A stretch of DNA of 64,000 nucleotides from Pomacea canaliculata (GCF_003073045.1 NC_037590.1:43192296-43256295); one strand, 5' to 3'; shown: positions 30,822 through 44,251, numbered from the stretch's first letter. The notes: generated from the sequence alone by a model not told the origin. Program-made: numbers and translations.

Positions 30822-33570
30822 TCAGTACAAAACATCCTCCAACGGCGGCGCGCTGGGCACCACGGGTGTGAATGACCCCAAAGGGTCACGCCCCGAGTCT
30901 CCTGTGAAAGGTGGTGCGGACGGTGGAACCACGTGACCTCCCATGACGTAGAAGGGAGGGGCACCGTCTGCAGGCTGAACGTACTGCGCGTGCACATCGC
31001 TCGATGTTTCAACTGCATCTGCGCTCCTTGATGACGTGGCGGACGATGAGTGAGGAAACTCCGACAAGTACCTCTCGGGATAAGCGGTTGCTTGAAAGTT
31101 CTGCAGGGGAATGCCAGGTGGCGCCAGGTGCCCGTCGTCAGCAGCTGATGTTCCTGCCACTGTTGAGTCTGCTATGGCCGAGGTCAGCGAATCCTTGTGG
31201 AACACACGGCTACCAGCAATCAGAAGGGAGGACACGGTGGTGAGGGTCGATGACGTGGCCGACAGACCAAAGGCCCAACCCAGGTTCTCGTTTCCCGGGA
31301 AAAGCAACGAAAATATGACGGTGCCGACGATTCCCGAAAGACCTGACAGAAATCATCATAACTTCATTAGTTGTCGTTACAGACAAGAGGCAAAACAGTG
31401 ACGAAAATTTTCAATTATTATCAATAATTAAGAGACTTACTACAAATTATGCTCGACAAGACATGAAGCAGAGAGGTAGCTTGACAACAGAGGCAAATGA
31501 CATTTGACTAACTTATTTAATTAAAGTGGGCAACTCTGTGTATTAGTATACAATTACAGCTTCAGCTACCACGGGCTGGGTGTGGTCAGTCATGTAGGAC
31601 CGGAATCAGTTCAAGAGAGTGTCAGTGACCACAAGAAGGTGCTGGAGAAGGATTTCATGGTCGCCATCGAGAGATTCAGCATTGACAGCAATGACATGGG
31701 ATCCCTGTCGCAAGTCATGCATCACTCGCTACACTCCAATGATTCACACGGTAGGCTGACTGAAGTGGTTCGAGATCATTGTGGCTGAAGAAATGGCTCA
31801 AGTAAATGAATAGAACCATATCATCATGTCAACCCTTCTGTGGTTTTAAACAGTCATATCTTTCCACCAAATGAAAACACTAAACAGACTACCTACAAAC
31901 CTGTCCTCACACAGACTACCCACATCCCTTAACAGCATCTGTTACCACAGTGATTTAAAAAAAATAAAACTTTTGCTTTTTATTTACTCCTATCGTCCAA
32001 ACATAAAAACAAAAATACAGTCTTATCAAAACTCGAAGGTAATGTCCCTTCACTCTCTCTCTCCCTCGCCTCATACTGCAGGCTACAGTCACACGAACCA
32101 ACCTGACAAAGAAACGAGGTCGAAAAGAAAGCAATGAAATATAATAAACATTCTACATGTCTCTACTCTACTCTACTCTACTCTACATGTCGTTATCCCG
32201 ACTCCACACCGAGCACCGCAGTAACGAAGCGAGGGCAAGTGGTTGCCAGGTGGGCAACTTAAGTAAAACGTCTTGTTTCCGGTGACAAGGCAATGTTCAG
32301 ACCCCGTGGATACTACTTCATGTTTCTCTACCTCAGGACATCATCACCACCGCTTTGTAACTACGGGTAAAACATCATTAGCGGGGTCTGGACACTGAGC
32401 TATAACTTATAGCAAGACGCTTTTCCTGGGTTCCTCATGTTGCCCTGGGCAACGACTTGCCCTCGCTTGATAAGCTCCACTCAGCAGGACTAAATCAACA
32501 CACAATAAAACACAGCAACTGGGTGGAGTGGGGTGGGTGGAAATGTGTAATGTACAGCATGCAAAAGTACAACATTAACTAGGGGAGAGAAACCACAGAG
32601 GCAAGGGACTAAACCTCTGATCTCCAGGTGAGTGGGGGTGAGATGCAAGGAAACTAGAAGGAAACTGGGAATGAAAACAACCTGCTGCTGCTGCTCGTTA
32701 CTCACTTGCTGCTCTGTGCTACGGCAGACACAATGTCCGTTTAGTGTGCTGAGACAGAAACAATGTTTAGTGTGCTGAGACAGACACAATGAAACTAAAC
32801 CTTGACGATGTGGTCAAAGGGAAAATTCAAAAAACCAGCTGAACAAAGCCGTTTTTTTAAAAACTTTTGACCTCCTTTTGCCTTATCTGGTTCCTTGGCG
32901 AGCAGCAAGTCTAGTCGTCAGCACATGCGACTGAGGTCGACCCTGGGTCATAGACGCTTGGTGATTAATGTACTCACCTGCTATGAAGGAAACGATTTCC
33001 ACAGCCTTGTTCTCAGCTGGCGGAGGTACTTTGCAAAAATCCTGATAAGCCTCCAGCGCCAGGGACAAGATGATTCCAGTTATTGTCACGCAGTACAGCA
33101 CTCTGACGGCGGCGACACTCGCTGGAAACGAAAACAGAGTCTGTTATAATTTGAGAGAGAGAGAGAGGTTAGGTTGCACCTGATCTCTAACACAGGTTGT
33201 TGGGAAGAGAGCATGTCACAGTTCAAACATGGCATGTCTTGGGCACCGTAGTAACAGTAATAGCAGTAACAGTAAAATGAAAGCAAGCATGGCGTGGACA
33301 AAATACCGGACCTTTATTACTTTGGTATAGTTCATCCGTCCACAGATAGTAATGACTAGCCCAGCCAGGACCGCAAAGTCCGAAGACGATGAAAAAGACG
33401 GCGACGAGAACTCCGATGACTCCAAGTTTAAAGATGCAGTGGCGGAACTTGAAACGGACAAGACGTCTGTTCACCTGCACCTGCTGGCGCCGCCCTGACG
33501 ACACTTCCGGATGTTGCGCTGTGACGTGCCCCGCCATCTTGCTCAGGTCTGGTTTTCTGTAATTTGTCAT
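30822..33570 (-). CDS. Claudin/PMP22-like four-pass membrane protein, gene C
   Basis: Exons 33570-33312, 33121-32978 and 31342-30822 join in phase 1 (acceptors TTTCCAG and TGTCAG, donors AAAG|GTCCGG and GCAG|GTGAGT) to 307 residues. A longer N-terminus (about 50 residues, basic) precedes segment 1 (KLGVIGVLVAVFFIVFGLCG). The outer loop GPGWASHYYLWTDELYQS keeps W and LW only, without cysteines. Exon 2 has VLYCVTITGIILSLALEAYQ and VPPPAENKAVEI, matching A and B. The tail is about 120 residues, Ser/Pro-rich, with PSAP at about residues 275 and 297 and a final LEDVLY. Exon 1 could instead start at a later ATG (33537). The first donor is weaker than the others. Confidence 0.7.
32158..32187. repeat. 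(CTCTA)n microsatellite
   Basis: Five consecutive tctac/ctcta pentamers within the second intron of gene C. Confidence 0.9.
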
Positions 33571-33774
33571 AATAGGACAGATTTCACAGGAAGAAGATCC
33601 AAGCAGAATTCAGTCAAAGAGATTGATGTCCAGAAGTTACTACTAAAATATATTAAAATCTCAACAAATCATCGAAACGTGCTTGAAATACGGACTTACA
33701 CTTTGTTTACTATACGGCCGATATATCAGTAAATAAACTTCAACCAGGACCATGACATGCGCAGACCGTCATTC

Positions 33775-34075
33775 AGCACATCTGGAGTTTGAGCAAGCGT
33801 AAAGAACTTTCAGACACCCATAATCTAGAAAAGAAGATGGAAATGGCGAGGGCGTGAGTGAAACCAGAAGCACCATCCTGAATAGTCCTTCTTTGGACAG
33901 CTGATGGCAAGAGGAGGCGAGTGGTCGGCCACAAGAAACATGGCGAAGGTCAGTAGAGAGAGAATTAAAGGACCACAAAGTGTCCTGGAACAGCATGGCC
34001 GACCTTGCTCCTGACAGACAAAACTGGAGGTCTCCAGTGGATGCCTTATGTACCACCTTAGGTGAGTAAGTACAA
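33775..34075 (+). pseudogene. LINE 3' tail fragment
   Basis: Plus-strand pieces in shifting frames read GKRRRVVGHKKHGE and then DRQNWRSPVDALCTT before a stop, the typical last residues of RTE/craniofacial-type LINE polyproteins (GKRxRGRPKxTWRR, then DRxxWRxLVxALC). It is a decayed end, upstream of claudin-like gene C on the opposite strand. Confidence 0.6.
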
Positions 34076-34373
34076 GTAACATATTTCCGCCTCCTTTTCG
34101 TCTGCTCATTCTAGTCCCAAACCAAACACCCGATCCTTAACTTAAATCGTAATTCTAAACCAGACATGATCTCCTTATTTTCTGGTTTAACAAACGCGGA
34201 GGGCAATATGAGTCAGCAAGACTTGCATCGTGTTATCTACGTGTTGTGTCAAACTAATGATGAAATATGTTATTGGGAGCTGGGAAGGGCCAAACGAGTT
34301 ATCGAAAGCCTGATAAGATCACCCCACAAAGATGTCAACATTTCAGATTTGTTAAGTCAATATGGAACTCTCT

Positions 34374-34565
34374 CACACACAGTCACATACCCATAATATA
34401 TGTACACATAGTCCACACACACACACACACACATCACACACAGTCACATATCCATAATATATGTACACATAGTCCACACACACACACAAACATCACACAC
34501 AGTCACATATACCCACACATAGTCACACACACACACACATACATACATATATGTGCACACATAGT

Positions 34566-34603
<38 letters not shown>

Positions 34604-34700
34604 CACAAACACATACACACACACACAGTCACATACACATATATATGTACACATAGTCCACACACACAAACATCACACACAGAGTAACATCTACACACAT
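34374..34700. repeat. CA-rich minisatellite/microsatellite array
   Basis: Long (CA)n runs are interspersed with a repeated phrase (agtcacatatccataatata, then tgtacacatagtc) at about 34380, 34440 and 34530-34650. The long open frames on both strands here are artefacts of the repeat. Confidence 0.9.
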
Positions 34701-35327
34701 GTGTGTGAACACGGATACAGGAGTGAAGAGAGAGAGAAGACATGGTGCATGAAGGCTGGGGACGAACAACTCAGCTCTTACCCAACCCTTCGATCGACGC
34801 TCGGCTCGTCAGTGGAGTCGTACTGCGGTGAGATTGAGTCATACCGTGAAATACAAGATTTGCCGACTCACCACCTCACCTGGACGTCGTCCATTTAAAC
34901 TCACCAGGTCTACACTCACCAGCTGAGGATGTCTTCACTCCAGAATCATGTCCTCGTCCCTGTGTGCACGAGCGAAGGACGGCGCAGGCCCCACCCTGTT
35001 CTGCTGACAGGTCGCCAGGGCGAGCGGCGCGATTGATCCGCCAAGGTGCGTCGGTACAGGTGCACCACGTGTCGCGTGCGCTGGTTGCCGCAGCGACATT
35101 CTTGGAAGTTGCACACCGCCGAGTTCGCAGAACGATGACGTCCGTCTAAAGCCTGCTGCACACAGTACGACTTTGACGAGCATTTTTGTTGAGCAAGATG
35201 TACCTGACTCATCACAGAAGGTAGAAGCGATCAAAGAAGAAGCTGTAACTTCCTATACTTAAGTATTCGCCCTCAGAACCATTTACATCTCACTGTCCCT
35301 ACCCCAACAAGACATCCTCCTCCTCCT

Positions 35328-35770
35328 CCAAAACCCATCCGTTAATCATTAGCTACGATTCGCACCTGCCATCAACGAGCGCTGATACCAGTGTACTACG
35401 TCACGTTGGTGCACCATTGACAACATTGCCTGCAGTCAACACCAATCAGAGAGAGAGAAGGAGCGACAGTTGGATTATTCACACGCCGACAGTCTGCATT
35501 TCACGTGGTTGTGACAAGCTGCTACTTTAACACGAGAAATGCAGACTTTCAAAGTCCGAATAACCTGAACTGTGATTGTTGTTGACGGCTGACAGTATTG
35601 TGAATGGTGTACCAACGTGACGTAGTACACTGTTAACATGACGTAGTACAGGGTTACCGTGACGTAGTACACTGTTAGCGCGTCGTAGATCAATGTTAGC
35701 GGCGCTAGTTGATCGCAGGTACGAATCGCATACTTTACTAGCAAATAATTAATTAACGGATGAGTTTTGG
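35328..35770. mobile_element. Imperfect 443-bp palindrome (foldback/MITE)
   Basis: The outer ends ccaaaacccatccgttaat and attaacggatgagttttgg are complementary with one mismatch. Further in, gtgtactacgtcacgttggt (about 35389) pairs with accaacgtgacgtagtacac (about 35610), and tctgcatttcacgtg (about 35499) pairs near the centre with cacgagaaatgcaga. Nearly the whole length folds back. The right arm has extra copies of a roughly 27-bp unit (tgacgtagtacactgtta). No coding capacity and no target duplication resolved. Confidence 0.75.
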
Positions 35771-38700
35771 AAGCTGAAACTTACAGGTTAGGTTTATAAC
35801 GTCTGCATCTACTGATATCAGTGAACAAACGCAAAGAATTCAGGTTGGTCTTTAATGACGCACACGTTAGGGATTCAGAATCATCAGCAATTGTTTTCCC
35901 CGACGTCTGTTAATCCACCTTTCCTGGTTCTACTTTGCATGACCGTTGTTTTTGCGCCTTTACCGACTATCAGCGGATACCACTATCCGGTTGTAGCTGC
36001 AGTGGACACCAATCACCAGTGAACATCTCCCGTCGGGTTCCTGGTCCTGACCCAGTCAACTTGAAAACGCTCTTGAGAACGCGAACGCGAGAGTAACTTA
36101 GAGAAAGGCGTATTAAAAAAGAAATTGCTTCAGACACATCGGTGTGAGAATCCACTCGTTGAGATTATAATATACTGTATTATGTTTAGGTCATACAGCC
36201 CAGGTTACCACCTCTGCCCAACTGAGGGGGAGCTGCCCTATACCAGGTCCGCTGGCGAGGTGTTGTTGCAGCCCTATGCTCCTCGAGGAGCAACAAGGAC
36301 TAAGCTTCTACCTCTAGTGTACGCCCATTACCTCACAGCTACTACCTCTAGTGTATGCCCCTTACCTCACCGAACGCTCGCTAGCATGGGAGACAACTGT
36401 GTGACACGCCTACCACCAAGCTGATGTTACTTGCCGGAGTAGCGGCGCTTGCTCCAAGTCGCTATTACTCTAGGAGTCTAGGCACTAATTTACAGGGACA
36501 GTGTGTAAAAATGGCTTTTTGTTTGTTTTGTCACCTGCCAATAAAGCAGCACATGTTAAGGGACTGAAATGTTTGTAGAATTCAATTCATTTGTAATCTG
36601 CTGATTAAAAACTCATCACCACTGTCTCTAGCAACTACACACATACTTCCTGACGTATGAAGTTCTCACATTCGATTATCGAGGATGTGCCAAGGGTTGT
36701 GTTTCTGATCAGTAATTGTCTTTCCTGTAACGCACGCAGTAATGGTGTTTCCGGTCACATGACATGGACTCAAGCATTGTTTACTTAATGACAATTAGGG
36801 ATTCATCACGTGAGATGTTTGTTGATGCATATTTGCTCCCCTCTTCAACATTTTAAAAATTGGATATAATCATGTTTAAAGCGCATTTCCCCGTGTGGGT
36901 GCTAGCTCAGTAGAGAGATACCCTTCTCCTACCTTGTAGAGGTAGAAGCAATCCACCCAAGCTTTTTGTTTCCTTTGTATAGATATTCTGTTTAATCACA
37001 ACACTAGTTTTCGCTATTCTTCGGTTGATGTAGCCGATGTCTGGCAGTGGCTCCCAACTCTTCAGTGGTGTGTGCAAAACCCACAGCCACACGTCGTCAT
37101 GTTGACCAGCCTGTCAGTGGCTTGTGGCTCTCTTGCCCGGGTGAGCGAAGTGGGGATTGAACTTACCGTCTCTGGAGCTGTTGGTGGAGCAATATGATAT
37201 GGTGATATGGTGCTGATGTGTTCTTCTCTCTATCTGGTGAAGTCAAAGTCTGTCTGTGATTGTGGGACCGTCCAAGGTAGTTGGAGGGATGGTGTGAGGG
37301 CAATGCCTATTTCTGCTGCCTTGTGTGTCTGTATGTTGGATGGCGGGTTGTGGTTTGAGGTGACAGGTGTGGTGGTTGTGAGTCAATCATGACGGGTGTT
37401 TAAGTAACTTGTAGTAGTTGTAGTTTATTTGTCCTTTCCTTGAGTCTATGGTGTTGCCGATTTCTACCAACACTGCAAGGTGTGATATGGACTAACTCCT
37501 AATATTCCTTTTAATTGACAGCCTGCTGGCTTGATCTAAGGTGAATTACCAGTGTAGTTGCATAGACAAGCAAAGTGATCCATATCTATGTCACTCAACT
37601 GCCAAGATGGCCGGATGGGATGTCCTGCGAGGCATACCCTGACGTCTAGTTGCATTCCTATGCAGTGCTGGTGGCTGTGGGAAGGTTACAGAAACAGGGT
37701 CTCAGTGTGTGATTCAGTAGCTGGGGGGTCACCGCCACGAGACAGTAGGTGGCGCTGGGGAACACGCAAGCGTCTCACCTGAAGATGTGGGTGAGGGGAG
37801 AGAGAGAAGAAGAAAAAAGGTCGCCGTCCTTAAATGGAAAAACTACATGAAGACGAAACTGGTGTGAGGATGTTTTGTAGCAACTGCAAGACTAATGGCT
37901 GATAAATTAAATGCATGTGGGGCATGAACCAGAACTAACAGAATCAAAAGCAAGGGTTAACATCAGCTTAAAAAAAAAATCTGCATGAACGGACAAACAG
38001 TTCAGAGAGGTTTACAGCTTATATAAATATATTTGTTATCATTAAGTACCAAGCAGCCATCCTGGCCACAGACGACAGATGTACCTGGAAAATCCGGAGC
38101 ATATGTGTTGAAATCGTGCGGAGTCTTTAAAGGAGCAGATGAAATGCTACAAACTTTTTATCATCTCCTCGTTTCCCCAAGGAACATCATCACCTGCCCG
38201 AGCATGCCGACAGTTTTGCGGAAAGCTGGCGAAAGGACTGACGCAACGTGGATAGGTCAAGCAGGGTCAACCGCCATTGTAACGGCTTCACGTCCATGTT
38301 GACACCTGGTGTTTGGTGTTTTGTCTTTTGTTGGGAGGAGACGGCGGCAACGGCACAAAATATTCACAAAACAAAGTTGCTTTACGATGTTGGAGTCAAG
38401 TTTAAGCGTTCATCCTCACAGAATAAAGGTTGACAAATAAACATATTAAACCCATCAAAAAAAAAAGTGTCTGTTGTCTGAGGGCAGAACTACTGCACAT
38501 TTCCTGTGAATAAAAGTTTGGGCTTTTTACTTCCTTTTCAAAGAATAGACATTGAAACCAATGTAAAGCAAAATGTCCAGAACAGCAGTTGGCGTCTCAC
38601 GGTGAATCACTTTCACAGGGTGACAGATGAATCACACACTGGACAACGAATGCACCTCCGTTCTCTAACGTTAAAAGCATGTTTCAAGATTCAGTGAACT

Positions 38701-39686
38701 GTTTTGAGGTTCTGATGCTGCCTGTAACTTTCACAAGCCTCTGATAATCCTTTATCTGACATGTACTCCAGCAAAGCTCCATTCACCCACCGAGATGTGC
38801 TTAGATGTTTTATACAGTATACTTAACTCTTTGCATCCGTGACATTCACGCGTATGAAATACATTCACAATTTGTATACAAAGTATTAAACTAGCACCAG
38901 GAAGCACACATTTTGTATAAGACCTCTGTGTGATTTGGTCCTAGTGTGTAGACGAAAGAGGTAATAATTAAATGAGCGAAAACCACATAACTTGTGCACA
39001 GCTTTGTTTCCCTTTTGACAACAACAACAGTCCAGTGAATCTGCACTCTAACGAAAAAAGTCGCATAGGAACTGTTTCTTCTTCCTCGTCCCGAAATGAC
39101 AGTATCACCTATAGTGTGTGTGTTTGAGAAAGAAAGAAGGAAAGGTGGTCGCCCATGTTCATATAAATATATTTACATCGGACAAAACCCCAAACGACCA
39201 CGATTAAAGAGAACACACAACAAGAGATCATCATCAGCAACATTCAGAAAAACAAAGCAAGGCGAATAAAGGAAACTAAGAGGTGCCCACACATCAACCA
39301 CGTGGTTGGCAAACCGGCCCCGGGATGAAGAAGGAAGCTGGGCTGCACTTTACAGCAACTTGTGTAGTGAGTAGACAGCACTGCCACGTCCTGCTCTCCT
39401 GGGTCAGGTCAGGGCATCTTCACGGCTTGTATTCAAAGTGTGTTCTCGAGGACACACACACTCACAGCACACAGCACGCACGCTGCACGCACGCACACCA
39501 GTCCATCTTAATTTTAATATGTTCACCCGAGTTGGTTTCTGCTGATTTCGATTTCATCTGTAATTTCCTTGTCAACTGTCTATCCCTCGTTGGACTTTAG
39601 TCCGGCTTATGGACTCTCAGCGTTACTGCGAGGAAACAGCGAAACATTCGCTCTTGATGTACTTTCTATCCCCACACACACACACA
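35771..39686. other. Gene-free interval
   Basis: No credible gene. Contains a 33-bp tandem pair (tacctctagtgta(c/t)gccc, 36309-36375) and scattered simple sequence. The frame at 38033-38302 looks non-coding to me. Confidence 0.4.
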
Positions 39687-39765
39687 GACAAAGGCCCGTT
39701 CTTAGTCCCGAGGTATAGGGCATGTGCGGGGCCCTCAACGCCACGATCACCGCGGTTCTACAGGT
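39687..39765 (-). mobile_element. Truncated copy of the 53518 MITE
   Basis: The stretch gttcttagtcccgaggtata followed by gggcatgtgcggggccctca and cgccacgatcacc is a diverged reverse-complement match to 53690-53620, so it is a relative of the hAT-type MITE, inserted in the other orientation. Confidence 0.6.
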
Positions 39766-42230
39766 GTGGTAAAGGTGTGAGGGTGGTGATAAGGCTGTGA
39801 CGTACTGTGTGACGTCAGCGAAGGGACAGGACGTGGCGGTTATTGTTAGGATTTGAACTGAAGTGATCGGTGGTGTGATCGACCGTCGCAACTATTTCTT
39901 TTTTTAGTTTTCAGAAATATATTTGAAACCTGAAAAATTACAACATTTAGATTCTTTATTTAATATCTGAAAGCCTACCCTCATGTGTAAATAAATGACA
40001 ACAAAGCCTTTATTACTATATTCACATGCATTGCATGCATCAGTGATCAATTAAATAACTTTTAACCTGATCAGAACTGTAATTTTGTAGATCCTGTCTT
40101 CTATACCTGCATGCACTGTCATTTTAGTCATTTTAAACTGATTTAAACTGAAACAGTTTTCAAACTCAAAACAAGCCTCAAGACGTCAACACACGTTGAA
40201 AGAGTGTCTTTCTCTCCCCAACATTTTTAAATTCAGAACTTTCAAGCTTTTCTCTTTTCTTATTCTCACTTGCAAGCTAAAGAGTCTGGTCGCAATATTC
40301 TGTGTCACACAACAGTGCCTGTGCCATTTGACTTTCTTGTGAAGCTCAGACTGAGGCCTCAATGAGAAAAGCCGTCAACAAGAAGGATCCATTACAAGTT
40401 GGAGGAGCTCAGACCTTCCTGACAGACTCAGTCGTCTGCGTACCTTTGACCTCCGCTATTTGAGTTTTTTGAATAAGTGGGGGTGGGGTGGGCTTGAGGA
40501 GGGGAGTGTACCGTTTGTGTCGTCGTGCAGGTGTTACCTGATTCGCTTTGATTGCTTGGTTTCTCTTCTCTGCTTTATTCTCCGCTGCACCAAGCGCACC
40601 ATTATTTTGTGATATCACGAGAGTCCTTAAAGGGCAACTTGAGTGCAAAATGTTTAAAGTTCATATGAAAATAATAATTTCCAAAATATGAGTACATAGT
40701 TATGCTTCATTTTCAAGATATAAGCCTTCAAACATCGTCGTTTTCATCTGTCGCCAGGAAAGCAGAAGAAAGGTATTCTCCTACTGTCACTCACACTCAC
40801 GCAGTCGCCTAAACGCTTGCACGTTCTTTTTTTCTTCTGTTGTAAACAGAACAACTAAATCTGTCTCTTGCAGGCCCTGTATACATTAAATTGAATACAT
40901 TAAATACATTAAATATTCACCATCTGCCCACGTGACAGTGGTGTGCCACCATCGACTCGCCTGCTGCCCTCTACGGGCAGGTAGTCCCGAGTGGCACTGC
41001 CATTGTCCTCCGAAGTTGGTGGAAGTGATTGTATCTTTGAAGACAGAACCAGTGTATGTTTATATATATATATGACACTTTTACTGTTATTATCTTATTT
41101 GCCAAAGACGGCGCTCTCTCGTCGTTCTTGATATCCTTTATCGTAGCATCATCAGCAGCAATGTGAGAAAACTTTATGACCACTACTGATAGATCTTTGG
41201 AGGTCATTTGTAAACTTAAGCCTTCTCTTGAGATTTTATCACCACCCACAAGTTCCGCCCTAACTGGAACAAATCCCAGGGCTTATCATTACCATAATGA
41301 GCATAGTTTAAATTGGAACATACCTGTCCATAACAAACCAGTATAACACTGTATCTGTAAACTGTTGTCTAGATGGAGAGGAATAGCAATAAAGGTACGG
41401 CCATACATTCTCTAAAAAAAAAAAAGCCTTCTCCGTGGCCTTTGCACCGCACAGCCCGGTTGTTCTTCAGCAGTTGAGGACTTCGAGGTTTTGTATTACA
41501 CGGACCAGACAGATCTTACTGAATAACATGATGCAATCTCCCAGGGTAGTACAGGTGCTGGTAGGTCAAGCAAGCTTAATTTCCAGGTGACACGAGGGAA
41601 TTCTATAGGACGTTTGCACGCATGTCTGATTACATTCGCTGACGATAACATCATGGCTCGTGACCTCAGTGGCTTGCAGGTGCAGTGTCAAGAGTTGCAG
41701 TAGGTCGTCTGTTGCTTTCGTGTATGAGCTTTAGCTCAGCACTCGCCAGCAGGACTGCACCATTTCTAGTGATTGTGAAAATAACCTGATAATCTTACTG
41801 CAACAATTCGGCGATTTTTTAGTGATTGGTTTTGAGACTAGCATCTATTATTATTGATTTTTTTTTTTTTTTAGTAAAGTGCTTTGAAGAGGGGGGCAAA
41901 AGCGCTCTATAAATAAACACATTATTATTACTGTTGTGATTGTTATTAAAGAGTTGTACTCGGCCATCGTGTCTCGTGTATGAATGGTGTCCTGCGTCTG
42001 ACGTATTTGTGTACGTCATGCGGACGACGTCATTCTAGAGGAAAGAAGACGTCATCGTGAGAGTCAGTCAAAGGTCCAGGGTCACGGGTTGCACACTTAC
42101 TTAAATACTGAGCTACTTGTAATGTCTTTGAAACTTTTCGCTTTCTTATAATAAAAATAATTCAAACTTTCAACTAAATAAGCTTGTATACTCGTAAAAT
42201 ACAAGCCGTTTCGCACGAAGCGTTGGTCTG
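39766..42230. other. Gene-free interval
   Basis: AT-rich, with a (TA)n tract near 41060-41070 and a poly-T run near 41860. No gene seen. Confidence 0.4.
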
Positions 42231-42279
42231 CTGCTCAGCGTCTTGGAGAATCTCGCGCGCATGCGCAGTGATTGACGAC
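42231..42279. repeat. Dispersed 49-bp repeat with NRF-1-like palindrome
   Basis: The repeat shares ctgct..gc(g/a)tct...gagaatctcgc and catgcgcagtgattga with 45738-45790. This copy contains CGCGCATGCGCA (42256-42267), a perfect match to the NRF-1 consensus YGCGCAYGCGCR. Whether it acts as a promoter element is unknown. Confidence 0.5.
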
Positions 42280-42411
42280 GCGTACTGAAGGAAAACAATG
42301 TCCGGTGTTTGATGACAGTCGCTGAGCATCTTTGTAATTAAAGCCTTCTGCGGTCATAGAAACACTTCACAGACAAGTGCTTGACGATGCAGTATCGGGT
42401 GTGCAAGGAGA

Positions 42412-42468
42412 ATGGGATCCTGCTGTCCCAAGGGATCCTGCTGTCCCAAGGGATCCTCGCTGTCCACC
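42412..42468. repeat. 20-bp tandem repeat
   Basis: gggatcctgctgtcccaa is repeated two to three times head to tail. Confidence 0.85.
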
Positions 42469-42499
42469 CTTTAGTCACCCAAGAGAACAGAAAAGACAG

Positions 42500-43930
42500 T
42501 GAGCAGCATCGGATCCTAGAGCTACTGTTGTGTCAAAAAGCAAAAGCGAGAGAGATATGACAAACTTTGATAATTTGTGCTCAGTATGTTTGTATTACGC
42601 ATTTTAAAACAATAATTACTTACACTTAAATAACTATTTTTTTTTGTTTTTTATTGATAGGAAAAGGCAGTAGTAACTACGAGGGAAATATGTTTTGATG
42701 GAAACAATTTGGCAAAATATTTTTTGTATATATTTTGCATAGTATATATCTATAAACAACAAAAAGAAAAACCTTGTGGTTCTACCATCCGGCGAATGTG
42801 TTTGTGTTGTGGATGTTATCATGGAGATTCTTAAACAGTTTACTTTCTCCAAACTTCTTCTGTTCTGACCGAACATTAACCGTCTTTCCTCTCCACCTCT
42901 GACTGAAGGTCAAACATCTTCATTGTTGATCTCAACTACAATTGAAGGTAAGCGTCTCCTTTTCACCTTCACCTGGGTTCATTAAAGGGTTCCATGTCTG
43001 TAATTTGTCGTATGTATGCTGGGGTAGGTGGTCTTTGCTTTCCTGATTAAATTCGCCGACGATGACAGGTTCGACTTCGGTAGCGTGGCTTCTGTGTCGG
43101 TTCGCATGTCGAGTCTTAAGTCGGACTTAACCCTAAGTCCAATATTTTTAACTTCCAGAAATCCAGGTTGTTTGTTGTGTGTATAACGTCTTGAAAATAA
43201 TTCTTAACAACATATCATCAATCTTGTTCAAGGAGCAGAGAGTGGACAGAAGGACGAAAGGGAGAGTGGGAATGTGGGCGTGTCGGCATGAAGGACGGCA
43301 CCACGGAGGTCTGTGAGATGTTGGACACATATACAGTCAAAACTTAAAGTCGGTGAAATGAACAGAAGCAACAGCTCGCACTCACACGTTTGATGCTGAT
43401 AAATGGTGAAACACATCTTGTCGGGTGTGGACATGTACACTGGGTGTCTGCCCAGGTAGAGAGGTCGTTACAATCACTGTAATGGACCTAACGGCGTAAT
43501 GCACAACGTTACAAGACTAACGCAGTCACTCGCATCTAAATGAAATACATCATGAGAAGAAAGAAAAAAGAAGAAAAAACTGTTTTATAGAAACAATTTA
43601 GAAACGTTTTGCAAAAACCTGCCATATGCTCTGTAGTGCTTATAAGTAGAAATGTGCAACTGTCCACTAAACTATAAGTGGAAACTCAATTACATTTTTT
43701 CCTGACCTTTGTGTAGCCTTGCTCAACTGATCTCGCATGTCATTGATAAACAAGTTTATTGCTATCCTTCCCCGTCAGGTACTCGTTGACACACCCACTG
43801 CTTTTTGATGCCTTCTTTCTACCTCTCTCATCTTACGGATGGACCTTGAAGTTAGCCGAACAGGTAATTGTCTCTTAAATTGGAAAATAGGTTTTGTACA
43901 GACCCTTGTGTCGCCCTAAGCCAGCGTCGT
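42500..43930. other. Gene-free interval with a MITE-end fragment
   Basis: No gene. The stretch 43097-43130 resembles one end of the 29555 MITE. Confidence 0.4.
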
Positions 43931-43936
43931 GTCTCG

Positions 43937-44089
43937 TGTGTGTGTGTGAGAGTGTGTGTGAGTGTATTTGAGTGTGTATGAGTGTATGTGTGAGTGTGTG
44001 TATGAGTGTTAGTGTGTGAGTGTATTTGAGTGTGTGTGTGTGTGAGAGAGTGTGTGAGTGTGTGTGTGTGAGAGAGAGAGAGAGAGATA
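43937..44089. repeat. (GT)n/(GA)n microsatellite
   Basis: A long run of gtgtgagtg variants ends in (GA)n. The opposite-strand open frames are artefacts. Confidence 0.95.
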
Positions 44090-44251
44090 TCATAGAGAGA
44101 GATCCGACCAACGGGGGACATTTCAGGAGTTAGTCCAGTGCAGGTGTTTGTCCATCAGGCTGAAGTCTGAGACGAAATCTCGTGCACTGGGGAACAGTGA
44201 TGACGTAGCTCTTACCACACACGTTAGTGAAGGAGGTGGGGAAAGTCCTAC

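Noticed and set aside
34267..34898. Long open frames of His/Thr or Val/Cys runs
   Set aside because: They are translations of the CA/GT minisatellite on both strands, not genes.
34935..35234. Two overlapping minus-strand frames of about 90-99 codons
   Set aside because: Cys/Arg-rich, but neither matches the claudin-like exon pattern of the neighbouring genes or any domain I know.
38033..38302. 89-codon plus-strand frame
   Set aside because: No domain, no splice context and unremarkable composition.
43852..44121. Open frames of Ser/Leu/Thr/His runs
   Set aside because: Artefacts of the GT/GA microsatellite.
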